Below, piece by piece: positions 26,642 to 35,226 of a stretch of DNA of 64,000 nucleotides. The position numbers were made by a program, and so were the translations under genes. Each line of letters begins with the position of its first letter. Positions within the stretch are counted from its first letter, which is position 1. Under the pieces are notes generated by a model. That model had not been told where the DNA came from. It did not search any database and saw only the letters and a list, made by a program, of their open reading frames with translations. Source of the stretch: Clostridium akagii DSM 12554 (lineage in GTDB: Bacteria > Bacillota > Clostridia > Clostridiales > Clostridiaceae); assembly GCF_000686725.1 (NCBI RefSeq), contig NZ_JMLK01000006.1:186001-250000 (forward strand), given 5' to 3'.

Positions 26642-26841
26642 AAAAATTTATTAATATTACCTGTGATAGAAAAGTTTTGTTTGGAATTGGGATTGGTATT
26701 GTACTTGCAACATGTTTTATGGTATGGGAAAAAGAAATTATTACTTTAAGTAAAACACAAATTGAAACTCGAGCATACAATTATGGCATGAGATATCCAG
26801 AGGATATGAAAGTAATAAATAATAAGGGTGTGGGGAAATGA
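26614..26841 (+). CDS. Small membrane protein with apparent ATT start
   Basis: A frame of 75 residues has no ATG, GTG or TTG near its beginning. It opens just after a TAA at 26599-26601, and AAGGGGGAG at 26600-26607 sits 6 bases before ATT 26614. The protein has a basic N-terminus (INRKIISKIKKF), a membrane helix (VLFGIGIGIVLATCFMVW) and a soluble tail ending in MRYPEDMKVINNKGVGK. It overlaps the previous gene by 28 bases and the flgF start by ATGA, the usual packing of coupled genes. Without it about 195 bases would be empty in a compact operon. Function unknown; expression from ATT needs proof. Confidence 0.6.
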   Translation: MNRKIISKIKKFINITCDRKVLFGIGIGIVLATCFMVWEKEIITLSKTQIETRAYNYGMRYPEDMKVINNKGVGK

Positions 26842-27617
26842 TAAGAAGTTTATATTCAGCTGTTTCAGGAATGATTGTTCAGCAATCTAAAGAAGATGTA
26901 ATAACAAATAATATGGCAAACTCTGAAACCAATGGTTTCAAAGGTGATGATTTAATGATTAAAAACTTTAAAAATGTTTTGATTTCTAATAGTGAGGATA
27001 TTCAGAATGGAAAAAATGTAAGGCAAACTATTGGCTCACTAAGTTTAGGGAGTAAAGTGGATGCTACCACTACTGACTTTACTCAGGGAACTATAACAAA
27101 TTCTGATAGTGATGATGATTTTGCAATTGATGGTAGGGGCTTTTTTACAGTAAGCCAGGGAAATGGAGCAGGAGCGCAAAATTATTATACAAGAGACGGT
27201 CATTTTCATGTTAATATGCAAGGTGGTTTGATGGATGAAAATGGAGATGCTGTAATGGGGAAAAATCTCGCTACAGGTAATGTTGAAAAAATCAATGTTG
27301 GTAATGGTAAGCTTACAAGTGATTCCTATGGTAACTTAAGTGTGGACGGAAAACCTACTTACTCATTTTCCTTAGTTGATTTTAATGATTATAAATCTCT
27401 TAAGAAGGTTGGAAATAATTTATATTCAGGTACAAATCCAATATTAAACGCCAATGTTTCAGTTCAGCAAAATGCATTAGAAGGTTCTAATGTGAATTCA
27501 ATTAATTCCATGGTAGATATGATGTCCACTATGAGAAATTTTGAATCTGATCAAAAAGTTATATCAGCAATAGATCAAAGTTTAGGACTTGCAGCAAATG
27601 ACGTTGGAAAGGTGTGA
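26838..27617 (+). CDS. flgF: Flagellar rod/hook-basal body protein, FlgF-like
   Basis: A 259-residue rod protein. MIRSLYSAVSGMIVQQSKEDVITNNMANSETNGFK carries the rod signature (MANSETNGFK), and there are DFAIDGRGFFTV and a C-terminal helix NVNSINSMVDMMSTMRNFESDQKVI. It is the first of two paralogous FlgF/FlgG-type genes (flhO/flhP in Bacillus). The FlgF name rests on order and on weaker similarity to FlgG than the next gene. Confidence 0.85.
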   Translation: MIRSLYSAVSGMIVQQSKEDVITNNMANSETNGFKGDDLMIKNFKNVLISNSEDIQNGKNVRQTIGSLSLGSKVDATTTDFTQGTITNSDSDDDFAIDGRGFFTVSQGNGAGAQNYYTRDGHFHVNMQGGLMDENGDAVMGKNLATGNVEKINVGNGKLTSDSYGNLSVDGKPTYSFSLVDFNDYKSLKKVGNNLYSGTNPILNANVSVQQNALEGSNVNSINSMVDMMSTMRNFESDQKVISAIDQSLGLAANDVGKV

Positions 27618-27623
27618 TAAAAA

Positions 27624-28379
27624 GTGGATAGATTAATGTGGACTAGCCGTACTGCTATGAATGCGCAACAGCAAAAATTGGATGTTATATCAAATAATAT
27701 TGCAAACATGGATACAGCGGGATATAAAAGTATTGATGTTGGCTTTGGAGATTTAGTATATGAAACTATGAATAGAATCGGTATTCCTGTTACAACGGAT
27801 ACTAATAGAACTGTTGACCCTGAAAATGGTACAGGAGTTAGAACTACAGAGACTACAAGAAATGATGCATCAGGTGGTTTAGTACAAACAGGCAAAGCAA
27901 CTGACTTAGCACTTCAGGGATCGGGCTATTTTAAGGTTATTCGTCAAGATGGTAGTAGTGCATATGTGAGAAGTGGAAACTTTACTCAGGATGGTGCTGG
28001 TAGGCTTACTGATAGTAATGGTGATAGACTTGAGGTAATGGGTCAAGATACTTTTACTAATGGTAATTTTGCGGTTGCAACCGATGGAACAATAAGTGTA
28101 GCTGGAAAAAATGTGGGAAAAATAAATGTATATGATACAATAGGGCAGGATTCATTAACTTCAGTAGGTAATAATATTTATGTACCTAAACCTGGAGCGC
28201 AAATGTTTGTGACAAATAGTGCTACTATAACACAAGGCTATTATGAGGGATCTAATGTAGATATATCAAAGGAAATGACTGATATGATAGTTGCACAAAG
28301 GGCTTTTCAACTTAGTTCAAAAGGATTAAGTACAGCAGATCAAATGGCCGGTATGGTTAATCAATTAGCACCACAGTGA
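27624..28379 (+). CDS. flgG: Flagellar distal rod protein FlgG
   Basis: A 251-residue rod protein. RLMWTSRTAMNAQQQKLDVISNNIANMDTAGYKSIDVGFGDLVYETMNR aligns with FlgG (pattern AQQ, DVISNNIAN, GYK, F-DL-YET); DLALQGSGYFKV and the C-terminal NVDISKEMTDMIVAQRAFQLSSKGL complete the signature. The start is GTG at 27624 after AAAGGTGTGAT. It is the last gene of the flagellar operon and is followed by a strong hairpin. Confidence 0.92.
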   Translation: MDRLMWTSRTAMNAQQQKLDVISNNIANMDTAGYKSIDVGFGDLVYETMNRIGIPVTTDTNRTVDPENGTGVRTTETTRNDASGGLVQTGKATDLALQGSGYFKVIRQDGSSAYVRSGNFTQDGAGRLTDSNGDRLEVMGQDTFTNGNFAVATDGTISVAGKNVGKINVYDTIGQDSLTSVGNNIYVPKPGAQMFVTNSATITQGYYEGSNVDISKEMTDMIVAQRAFQLSSKGLSTADQMAGMVNQLAPQ

Positions 28380-28416
28380 TAATTGACAAACTACGAGAAG
28401 TTTACATTGGGTCAAA

Positions 28417-28436
28417 ATATAATAATGTTATTATAT
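28417..28436. repeat. Short AT palindrome downstream of flgG
   Basis: ATATAATAA-TG-TTATTATAT: 9-bp arms and a 2-base centre, in the 140-base interval between flgG and the terminator. It may be a weak RNA hairpin or a binding site; the rest of the interval shows no gene. Confidence 0.45.
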
Positions 28437-28470
28437 AGGCATTGTATAGGGGGACGGCTGTTATAATAAT

Positions 28471-28521
28471 AAAAAGAACGCAGGTAGATTTAATTTACAT
28501 AAATCTACCTGCGTTCTTTTT
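28471..28521. terminator. Bidirectional terminator between flgG and the pyrophosphatase gene
   Basis: Perfect 22-base arms at 28471-28492 and 28500-28521 (AAAAAGAACGCAGGTAGATTTA and its complement) with loop ATTTACA; A-run on one side, T-run on the other. It ends both convergent units; the pyrophosphatase stop codon overlaps its edge. Confidence 0.93.
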
Positions 28522-30166
28522 ATTGATTCAGCTCTTGTATAACTGAAGTTAATGGTGGAATAACTTGTTTCTTTCTGGAAAGTAATCCAGGAGCATAGGC
28601 TGAATCATTAACAAGTGTTACTGCAAAGGCCTTAGATACTAAGTCCTTGCTAGGACCTGCTACAAATAACTGAGAACCACCTTTTAATATATCAGTTAGG
28701 AGTAAAAGTAGTAAATCAAAATTCTCATCTTTGGCTTTTTTATTCATATAATCTAACATTTCGGATTTCATTGGATCAAAACCATCTATATCCATTGTAG
28801 TTACTTGAGAAACACCAGCTTTTAATTTTGAAAGTGCAAAAACTTTATAATCTTGATTAAATATTTCGCTTACGCTCTTACCTTCAAGAGAAGTTCCTAC
28901 CTTAAACATTTTAGTAGCAAACTCTTCAGGATCGATGCAAGTTATTTCAGCTAATGTTTTTAATATATCTCTATCTGTTTGAGTAGTAGTTGGTGATCTA
29001 AACATAAGAGTATCAGAAATTATTGCAGCGCTTAAAAGACCGGCAATTTTTTTTGATGGTCTAATTCCATTTTCAAAGAAAATAGAAGCTATTATTGTAC
29101 AAGAACTTCCTACAGGCTGGTTTCTGAAATAAATTGGATAACCTGTTTGAATATCTCCAAGTCTATGGTGATCTATAATTTCTAAGAGTTCTGCATCTTC
29201 AAGTCCATCAACGGACTGAGATCTTTCGTTATGATCAACTAAAATAACTTTTTTCTTTTTTTGTGAAATCAGATGATATCTAGAAACTCCACCCACTACT
29301 TTATTGTCATTATCTACTACTGGATAACTTCTAAATCTAGTTTTTAGCATAACATCTTTTATATCGTCCACATAATCAGTAGTGCTAAATTTTAATATAT
29401 CTGAAGATACCATAACATAGCTAATTGGAATGCTCTGAACGATAAGCCTGGATGCAGTGAAGGAATCATGGGGGGATGAAATAATAGAGCAACCTGAAAT
29501 TTTTGCCATTTCTACTATTTCATCGCTTACAGCATGGTTTCCAGCCACAATCATCAAAGAAGCTTTAGAATTTATAATCATAGATTGAGTGTCTTGTCTA
29601 TCACCACATATTACTACGTCACCAGCATCAATATGTTCTTCGGCACTACTAGGAAGCATTGCGGCTATGACAATTTTTCCTGGGAAACTAGGATCAGGCT
29701 CATTTAAGAATATAGATTTTGCGGATAGCGTATCTAATATATTCTCTATCTTAGTATTTGATTTCGCCAGAATTGTATTATCCCAAATATCCATGTAGGT
29801 TGATGTTAAATTTGAAACTGATACGATTCCTTTTAATTTAGAATTATCATCAACAACGGACAATGTTTTCACATTATTTTTTTTCATTATTGACCATGCC
29901 ATTTTAAGTGATATTTCTGGTTGCACAGGTGCAATTCTGTCAAATTCCAAATCGGAAACTTGAAGTTTCATTGTTGTTAAAAGCAATGGCTTTTCTATGC
30001 CCCAAAAATCAAGTATAAACTGAGTCTCACGGCTTAGTTCGCCTTGCCTTAGGGGAATTACTTTTGAATCACCAACTTTATTTTTAAATTCTGCATATGC
30101 TATTGAAGCACATATGGAATCAGAATCTGGGTTCTTATGTCCTGTAACATAAATTATGTCTTTCAT
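28520..30166 (-). CDS. Manganese-dependent inorganic pyrophosphatase with CBS-DRTGG-CBS insert
   Basis: A 548-residue family II (DHH) pyrophosphatase hydrolysing PPi to phosphate. The N-terminal catalytic part has GHKNPDSDSICASIAYA; a regulatory insert with CBS, DRTGG and a second CBS domain spans about residues 70-300; the DHH motif DHHRLGDIQTG follows, and the C-terminal DHHA2 domain has SxxGxS-like GTSLEGKS. This layout is known in clostridia, where adenine nucleotides regulate the enzyme through the insert. AAGGAGGA 7 bases before ATG 30166 fixes the start; a longer frame upstream is not needed. Confidence 0.94.
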   Translation of the reverse strand: MKDIIYVTGHKNPDSDSICASIAYAEFKNKVGDSKVIPLRQGELSRETQFILDFWGIEKPLLLTTMKLQVSDLEFDRIAPVQPEISLKMAWSIMKKNNVKTLSVVDDNSKLKGIVSVSNLTSTYMDIWDNTILAKSNTKIENILDTLSAKSIFLNEPDPSFPGKIVIAAMLPSSAEEHIDAGDVVICGDRQDTQSMIINSKASLMIVAGNHAVSDEIVEMAKISGCSIISSPHDSFTASRLIVQSIPISYVMVSSDILKFSTTDYVDDIKDVMLKTRFRSYPVVDNDNKVVGGVSRYHLISQKKKKVILVDHNERSQSVDGLEDAELLEIIDHHRLGDIQTGYPIYFRNQPVGSSCTIIASIFFENGIRPSKKIAGLLSAAIISDTLMFRSPTTTQTDRDILKTLAEITCIDPEEFATKMFKVGTSLEGKSVSEIFNQDYKVFALSKLKAGVSQVTTMDIDGFDPMKSEMLDYMNKKAKDENFDLLLLLLTDILKGGSQLFVAGPSKDLVSKAFAVTLVNDSAYAPGLLSRKKQVIPPLTSVIQELNQ

Positions 30167-30444
30167 AAAAAGTCCTCCTTTTATTAGATCAAAATTGTAA
30201 TAATTAAGGCATTTCAAACTAAATAAAATGTCAAAATACTTAATATATTTACAACTTTATAATTCTATTTTCATTTAGTATGTCATGTTTAAGTAGAATT
30301 TGTCTTACTATATTTTATAATCTATACGGATAAAAGTAAAGGAAAGAGTTAAATTTTTTTCATAATGGTTACATATGCAAACATATATTAGGAATAAAGG
30401 AAGAAGGACAAGTATATTTTAACTACCAATGCGAGGTGAAAAAA

Positions 30445-32988
30445 TTGATTAATGAAAATGAAATTTACAATGGGCTTAGCAGTTTAGAAGCAAGCAAACG
30501 TTTGAAAAAATATGGATTGAATATACTAAAGGAAAATAAAAAGATATCACCTGTAAAAATATTCATTTCACAATTTAATGATTTTATTATATGGGTTTTA
30601 ATAGCAGCAACAATTATATCTGGTTTTATGGGAGAAAAAGCAGATGCGGTAACCATAATAATAATTGTTATTATGAATGCTGTTATGGGATTTATACAAG
30701 AGTATAGGACAGAAAAGTCATTGGAAGCCTTAAAAAAAATGTCATCTCAAACTACAAAGGTAATTAGAGATGATAACATTCAGGTAATAAATGCTGAGGG
30801 TTTAGTTCCAGGAGATTTAATTGTATTTGAGAGTGGAGATAAGATACCAGCAGATGCAATAATTATTCAGTCATCAAATATATCTATAGATGAATCAATT
30901 TTAACAGGTGAATCTTTAGGTGTTAGTAAAGACTCAAGTAATAGAAATAATTCTATCTACATGGGGACAGTTGTTCTTCGAGGTAAAGGGGAAGCTAGAG
31001 TTGTGGAAACGGGTATGCATACAGAAATGGGTAAAATAGCAAATTTACTCCAAAATATAGAGCAAGAAAAATCCCCTCTGAAAGAAAAACTAGCAACGCT
31101 TGGTAAAATATTAGTTTTTTTATGCATTTTCATATGTATTATAGTAACAGCCTTAGGTATAATAAGAGGTCAAGATAAATATGAAATGTTTTTACTTGGT
31201 GTAAGTCTTGCAGTAGCGGCTATTCCTGAAGGTTTGCCAGCTATTGTAACTGTTGCATTAGCACTAGGAGTATCTAGAATGTTAAAACGAAATGCATTGG
31301 TAAGAAAATTGCCGGCAGTGGAAACACTCGGGTGCACTTCGGTGATTTGTAGTGATAAAACAGGTACGCTTACTAAAAATATGATGACTGTGAAGTCTAT
31401 CTATTATAATAATAGACTATATAACGACAAAAATTTTAAAGACAGTAGATTAAATATGATAAAAAAGACATTTACTTTTTGTAATGATTTTGAAGTTAAT
31501 TATAGAGAAAAAAATATTGATAAATGTTTTATTGGTGATCCTACAGAAACAGCATTAATTAAAGCATTTTTTAGTAATGGTAATGAGGTAAAAGAATTTT
31601 TAAAAACAGGAGAAAGAATTAGTGACGTTCCATTCGACTCAAATAGGAAAATGATGTCTGTTGTAGTGAATGAACATGGGAACAAAACTTCTTATGTAAA
31701 GGGTGCACCAGAAAGAGTATTAGAAAGATGCAAATATATATATATTAACGGTGAAAAGAAGATATTAACTGCGGAATATAAAAATAAAGTGCAGTCAGCT
31801 TTGAGCGATATGTCAAGTGCTGCACTGAGATGTATTGCAGCTGCATATAAAGATACGGGGCTAGTTAATGGCAATCAGGAAAAAAATCTTGTGTTTTTAG
31901 GTTTTGCAGGAATGATAGACCCACCTAGAAAAGAAGTAAAAGCATCTGTTTTAAAATGCAATGAGGCTGGTATCAACGTGGTAATGATAACTGGGGATCA
32001 TAAAAATACGGCTTTTGCAATAGGAAAAGAACTGGGTATAGCAAAAGATTGGAAAGAAGTCATTACAGGAGATGAATTGGATAAATTGGATGATGACAAA
32101 CTCTTGTCAAAAATAAATGGAATAAAAATATTTGCAAGAGTAACACCGGAACATAAGCTTAGGATAGTTGGAACTTTTAAACGGAAAAATAAAATAGTTG
32201 CAATGACAGGGGATGGTGTCAATGACGCTCCGGCTGTAAAAAATGCTGATATTGGAATATCAATGGGTTTATCTGGGACAGATGTAACTAAAGAAGCAAG
32301 CGCAATGATACTACTTGATGACAATTTTACTACAATAGTAGCTGCAGTAGAAGAGGGAAGGGTGATTTATAATAATATTAGAAAATTTATAAGATATTTA
32401 CTTTCTTGCAATCTTGGAGAGGTATTGACAATGTTTTTATCTTCATTATTGTATTTGGATACACCACTACTACCAATTCAAATATTACTTGTGAATCTGG
32501 CAACAGATGGTTTGCCGGCAATTGCTCTTGGGGTTGATCCAAAGGATGAAGATGTAATGGATGAAATGCCAAGGGATAAAGATGAAAGCATATTTGCAAG
32601 AGGGCTAAAGGAAAAGATACTTATAAGAGGAAGTTTAATCGGGATATGTACAGTACTTTCATTTTTAGTAGGAGGAGTTTTAAATATGCCACTTAGGACA
32701 TGTAGAACTTTAGCACTTGGCACATTAATAATGTCACAGCTAATACATGTATTTGAATGTAGATCGGAAAAACATTCTATTTTTCAAATAAAGTTTTTAT
32801 CAAATATGTATCTTGTTTGTGCAGTAGCTATTTCTGTAGCTATGTTAGTTAGTGTAATATATATTCCATTTTTAAGAGGTGTGTTTCACACAGATCCACT
32901 AAACCTATTTCAATGGATAATTGTCCTGTTTTTTTCATGCTTTATTGCAGGCATTAATAGTATTTATTTGTACTTAAACAAAAAATAG
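30445..32988 (+). CDS. Calcium-transporting type P-type ATPase (P2A)
   Basis: An 847-residue SERCA/PMR1-type pump. It has an N-terminal cation-ATPase domain (NGLSSLEASKRLKKYGLN), actuator TGES (ILTGESLGV), PEGLP in M4 (AAIPEGLPAIVTVALALG), phosphorylation site CSDKTGTLTKN, hinge GDGVNDAPAVKNADIGISMG, and M6 NLATDGLPAIALG. PEGLP with N..TDG fits Ca2+ export, Mn2+ also being possible. The start is TTG at 30445 after GAGGTGA; a GTG at 30436 lies inside that site. It stands alone between strong hairpins. Confidence 0.92.
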   Translation: MINENEIYNGLSSLEASKRLKKYGLNILKENKKISPVKIFISQFNDFIIWVLIAATIISGFMGEKADAVTIIIIVIMNAVMGFIQEYRTEKSLEALKKMSSQTTKVIRDDNIQVINAEGLVPGDLIVFESGDKIPADAIIIQSSNISIDESILTGESLGVSKDSSNRNNSIYMGTVVLRGKGEARVVETGMHTEMGKIANLLQNIEQEKSPLKEKLATLGKILVFLCIFICIIVTALGIIRGQDKYEMFLLGVSLAVAAIPEGLPAIVTVALALGVSRMLKRNALVRKLPAVETLGCTSVICSDKTGTLTKNMMTVKSIYYNNRLYNDKNFKDSRLNMIKKTFTFCNDFEVNYREKNIDKCFIGDPTETALIKAFFSNGNEVKEFLKTGERISDVPFDSNRKMMSVVVNEHGNKTSYVKGAPERVLERCKYIYINGEKKILTAEYKNKVQSALSDMSSAALRCIAAAYKDTGLVNGNQEKNLVFLGFAGMIDPPRKEVKASVLKCNEAGINVVMITGDHKNTAFAIGKELGIAKDWKEVITGDELDKLDDDKLLSKINGIKIFARVTPEHKLRIVGTFKRKNKIVAMTGDGVNDAPAVKNADIGISMGLSGTDVTKEASAMILLDDNFTTIVAAVEEGRVIYNNIRKFIRYLLSCNLGEVLTMFLSSLLYLDTPLLPIQILLVNLATDGLPAIALGVDPKDEDVMDEMPRDKDESIFARGLKEKILIRGSLIGICTVLSFLVGGVLNMPLRTCRTLALGTLIMSQLIHVFECRSEKHSIFQIKFLSNMYLVCAVAISVAMLVSVIYIPFLRGVFHTDPLNLFQWIIVLFFSCFIAGINSIYLYLNKK

Positions 32989-32995
32989 CAAATAG

Positions 32996-33026
32996 CAAGT
33001 GAGAAGATAAGGAAGGTTTTCACTTG
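32996..33026 (+). other. Hairpin just after the P-type ATPase
   Basis: CAAGTGAGAA pairs with TTTTCACTTG (one G-T pair) over an 11-base loop. No T-run follows, so it is probably an accessory 3' structure in front of the terminator at 33052. Confidence 0.45.
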
Positions 33027-33051
33027 GTAACAAAATTAATAAAGGAAAAAA

Positions 33052-33095
33052 CGTATATAGATTTGATTTACACAAATCTATATACGGTCTCTTTT
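33052..33095. terminator. Terminator hairpin after the P-type ATPase
   Basis: CGTATATAGATTTG (33052-33065), loop ATTTACA with flanks, CAAATCTATATACG (33073-33086), then GTCTCTTTT. The core AGATTTGATTTACACAAATCT differs from the terminator at 28471-28521 only by a compensating base-pair swap. Confidence 0.8.
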
Positions 33096-33188
33096 AGTTA
33101 CAAGGTATTAAGCAATTATGAGAGGTTTTTAGCTTGTCATTCTTAACTTATAACAGTTTATTAAAGCTTGTCACTTCTTTTTCAAGGG

Positions 33189-33596
33189 TTATCTGTATTT
33201 TCGTATTTGCTTAACTGGCTTTGTTGTATTTCCTTCTACAAAAACTAAATCTTTTTTAGTGGTCATGTTTCGTATATTAACGATTTCAATGAGTTCACTA
33301 TTTCCTTTACCCTTAACTCCTTTTAAACCTTGAATTAGTAAAAGATGTCCTTGATTTATAGTTATAAAATCAATTTTTTTGAACCAGCGATGTTTTTTAT
33401 AAATACATTTGATAACATTTTTGCTTCTATCAGGTTTAACTATTAATGTAACTAATAGTTTGTTAAATATCCATAAAACTGATTTTCTCTCAACCTTTAT
33501 TGAGACTACATTACCTTGAATTTGTGTAAGTCTATCACCATATTTGTCCATATAACTTTTTGCGTAATAATTTTGTATTTTATCTTTAAAACCCAT
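33189..33596 (-). CDS. Hypothetical 135-residue protein
   Basis: I do not recognise this gene. It starts with MGFKDKIQNYYAKSYMDKYGDRLTQIQGNVVSIKVE, is lysine-rich and basic, and has alternating hydrophobic stretches suggesting beta structure (SVLWIFNKLLVTLIVK, FITINQGHLLLIQG). No signal peptide or clear membrane helix is visible. The rc of ACACATGGG shows an AAGAGGAAT ribosome binding site before the ATG. It sits alone between two hairpins, on the same strand as ychF. Confidence 0.65.
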   Translation of the reverse strand: MGFKDKIQNYYAKSYMDKYGDRLTQIQGNVVSIKVERKSVLWIFNKLLVTLIVKPDRSKNVIKCIYKKHRWFKKIDFITINQGHLLLIQGLKGVKGKGNSELIEIVNIRNMTTKKDLVFVEGNTTKPVKQIRKYR

Positions 33597-33710
33597 GTGT
33601 ATGATTCCTCTTTTCTATTAGATTTATGTAAAAGCTTATAAAATATTTCATTTATGCAATATAAATTTACAGATTTATTATATCATATTATATATGCTTT
33701 TTAAATATAT

Positions 33711-33749
33711 AAAAATGGGATGTAAATAAAATATTTACATCCCATTTTT
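33711..33749. terminator. Terminator of ychF (18-bp perfect stem)
   Basis: AAAAATGGGATGTAAATA (33711-33728), loop AAA, and its exact complement at 33732-33749. It ends ychF on the minus strand and could also stop transcription from the other side. Confidence 0.9.
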
Positions 33750-33783
33750 ATTTTACTTATTACCTGAACATTGTGACATTTTC

Positions 33784-34881
33784 CTAAACGTTAAACCTAA
33801 AGTTTACAATGTCACCATCTTGCATTACGTATTCTTTTCCTTCAAGCCTATAAAGACCTTTTTCTTTTGCAGCAGATTCAGAACCACAATTAACTAAATC
33901 ATCAAAAGAAACAATTTCAGCTCTAATGAAACCTCTTTCAATATCACTGTGTATTTTACCAGCAGATTTTTGTGCTTTTGTTCCATTTTTAATTGTCCAG
34001 GCTCTTACCTCATCAGTACCAGCAGTCAAAAAGCTCATAAGCCCAAGTAATTTATAGCTAGAATGAATCAATTTATTAAGGCCAGACTCATTTAAGCCAT
34101 ATTCAGCTAGCATTTCATTTTGTTCCTCTTCACTTAAAGCTGCTAATTGTTCTTCAAGGCTAGCACAAACAGTGATGACTTCTGAATTCTCAGAAACAGC
34201 AAGTGCTTTTACCTTTTTAACTAATTCATTATCTCCACTACCAGAAATAAGATCATCTTCTGAAATATTTGCAGCGTAAAGGACTGGTTTTGAAGTAATA
34301 AGGAATAAATCTTTTACAAATACTGATTCGTCATCAGTAAGTTCCAAAGATCTAACAGGTTTACCTGCCTCTAAATGTGTTTTGACTTTTTCCATTGCTC
34401 CAAGTTCAAATATAGCTTTTTTGTCACCGGAGTGGGATAGTTTTATACTTTTTTCCATTCTTCTTTCAAGAACTTCTAAATCTGAAAAAATAAGTTCTAA
34501 GCTAATTATCTCAATATCACGTATTGGGTCAACGGAACCTTCCACATGGATAATATTATCATCCTCGAAACATCTTACAACATGAACTATTGCTGAGGAT
34601 TCTCTAATATGAGATAAAAACTTGTTTCCAAGACCTTCTCCCTTACTGGCTCCTTTTACAAGACCAGCTATATCATAAAACTCAATACTAGCATGGGTGG
34701 TACGTTTGGGATTATATATTTTTTCTAAAACATCAAGTCGCGTGTCAGGAACATCAACTACACCAATATTTGGTTCAATGGTGCAGAATGGATAGTTGGC
34801 TGATTCAGCACCTGCTTTTGTAATTGCATTAAACAATGTACTTTTTCCTACATTTGGTAGGCCTACAATACCTAATCTCAT
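33784..34881 (-). CDS. ychF: Redox-regulated/ribosome-associated GTPase YchF (OLA1)
   Basis: A 365-residue Obg-like P-loop NTPase. G1 is GLPNVGKSTLFNAIT at the N-terminus, followed by YPFCTIEPNIGVV, G3 DIAGLVKGASKGEGLGNKFL, a coiled coil and the C-terminal TGS-like domain with RAWTIKNGTKAQKSAGKIHSDIERGFIRAE. OLA1 proteins prefer ATP and bind the ribosome. AAAGGA lies 9 bases before ATG 34881; an ATG three codons earlier touches that site and is rejected. A good promoter lies upstream on the same strand. Confidence 0.97.
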   Translation of the reverse strand: MRLGIVGLPNVGKSTLFNAITKAGAESANYPFCTIEPNIGVVDVPDTRLDVLEKIYNPKRTTHASIEFYDIAGLVKGASKGEGLGNKFLSHIRESSAIVHVVRCFEDDNIIHVEGSVDPIRDIEIISLELIFSDLEVLERRMEKSIKLSHSGDKKAIFELGAMEKVKTHLEAGKPVRSLELTDDESVFVKDLFLITSKPVLYAANISEDDLISGSGDNELVKKVKALAVSENSEVITVCASLEEQLAALSEEEQNEMLAEYGLNESGLNKLIHSSYKLLGLMSFLTAGTDEVRAWTIKNGTKAQKSAGKIHSDIERGFIRAEIVSFDDLVNCGSESAAKEKGLYRLEGKEYVMQDGDIVNFRFNV

Positions 34882-34978
34882 TATGTACATTCCTTTCTTT
34901 TTCTGTATAATGCATCTGAAAGAAAATAGACTAGCATACTGACTAGTTATTTTTTTGAAGATGCCTAAATTCTATTTA

Positions 34979-35007
34979 ATTATACATTAGAACAATATGT
35001 ATTTCAA
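34979..35007 (-). promoter_or_regulatory. Sigma-A promoter for ychF
   Basis: On the minus strand: TTGAAA (35007-35002), 17 bases, TATAAT (34984-34979), about 100 bases before the ychF start. The interval 34882-35226 otherwise holds only this promoter and the mraZ control region. Confidence 0.7.
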
Positions 35008-35173
35008 TGATTATAAGATTAGGTTTTAAAACATAGGTTTAGAAACACAAGTTTTCAAAAAAATAGCAGGTAAATATGATAATAAATCGTGTTTTGAATG
35101 TTTTGTTCAAAAATATTAAAAAATTTTCAATAAAAAAGAGGAGTTTTACTGTCAATTATAGAATAAGTAGTGT

Positions 35174-35203
35174 AAAGTGGATTAGAGTGGAGCAGAATGG
35201 AGC
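35174..35203 (+). promoter_or_regulatory. MraZ operator (10-bp periodic repeats)
   Basis: Three direct repeats with exact 10-base period: AAAGTGGATT, AGAGTGGAGC, AGAATGGAGC, then a degenerate AAAATACC. They match the AAAGTG-N4 style repeats bound by MraZ ahead of its own operon in other bacteria. They lie 24 bases before the mraZ start, so binding would repress the division cluster. Confidence 0.72.
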
Positions 35204-35226
35204 AAAATACCAAAGAGGTGAATTAA

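Noticed and set aside
28383-28423. TTGACA followed by TATAAT after flgG
   Set aside because: The two boxes are 29 bases apart, too far for a sigma-A promoter, and no gene follows on that strand.
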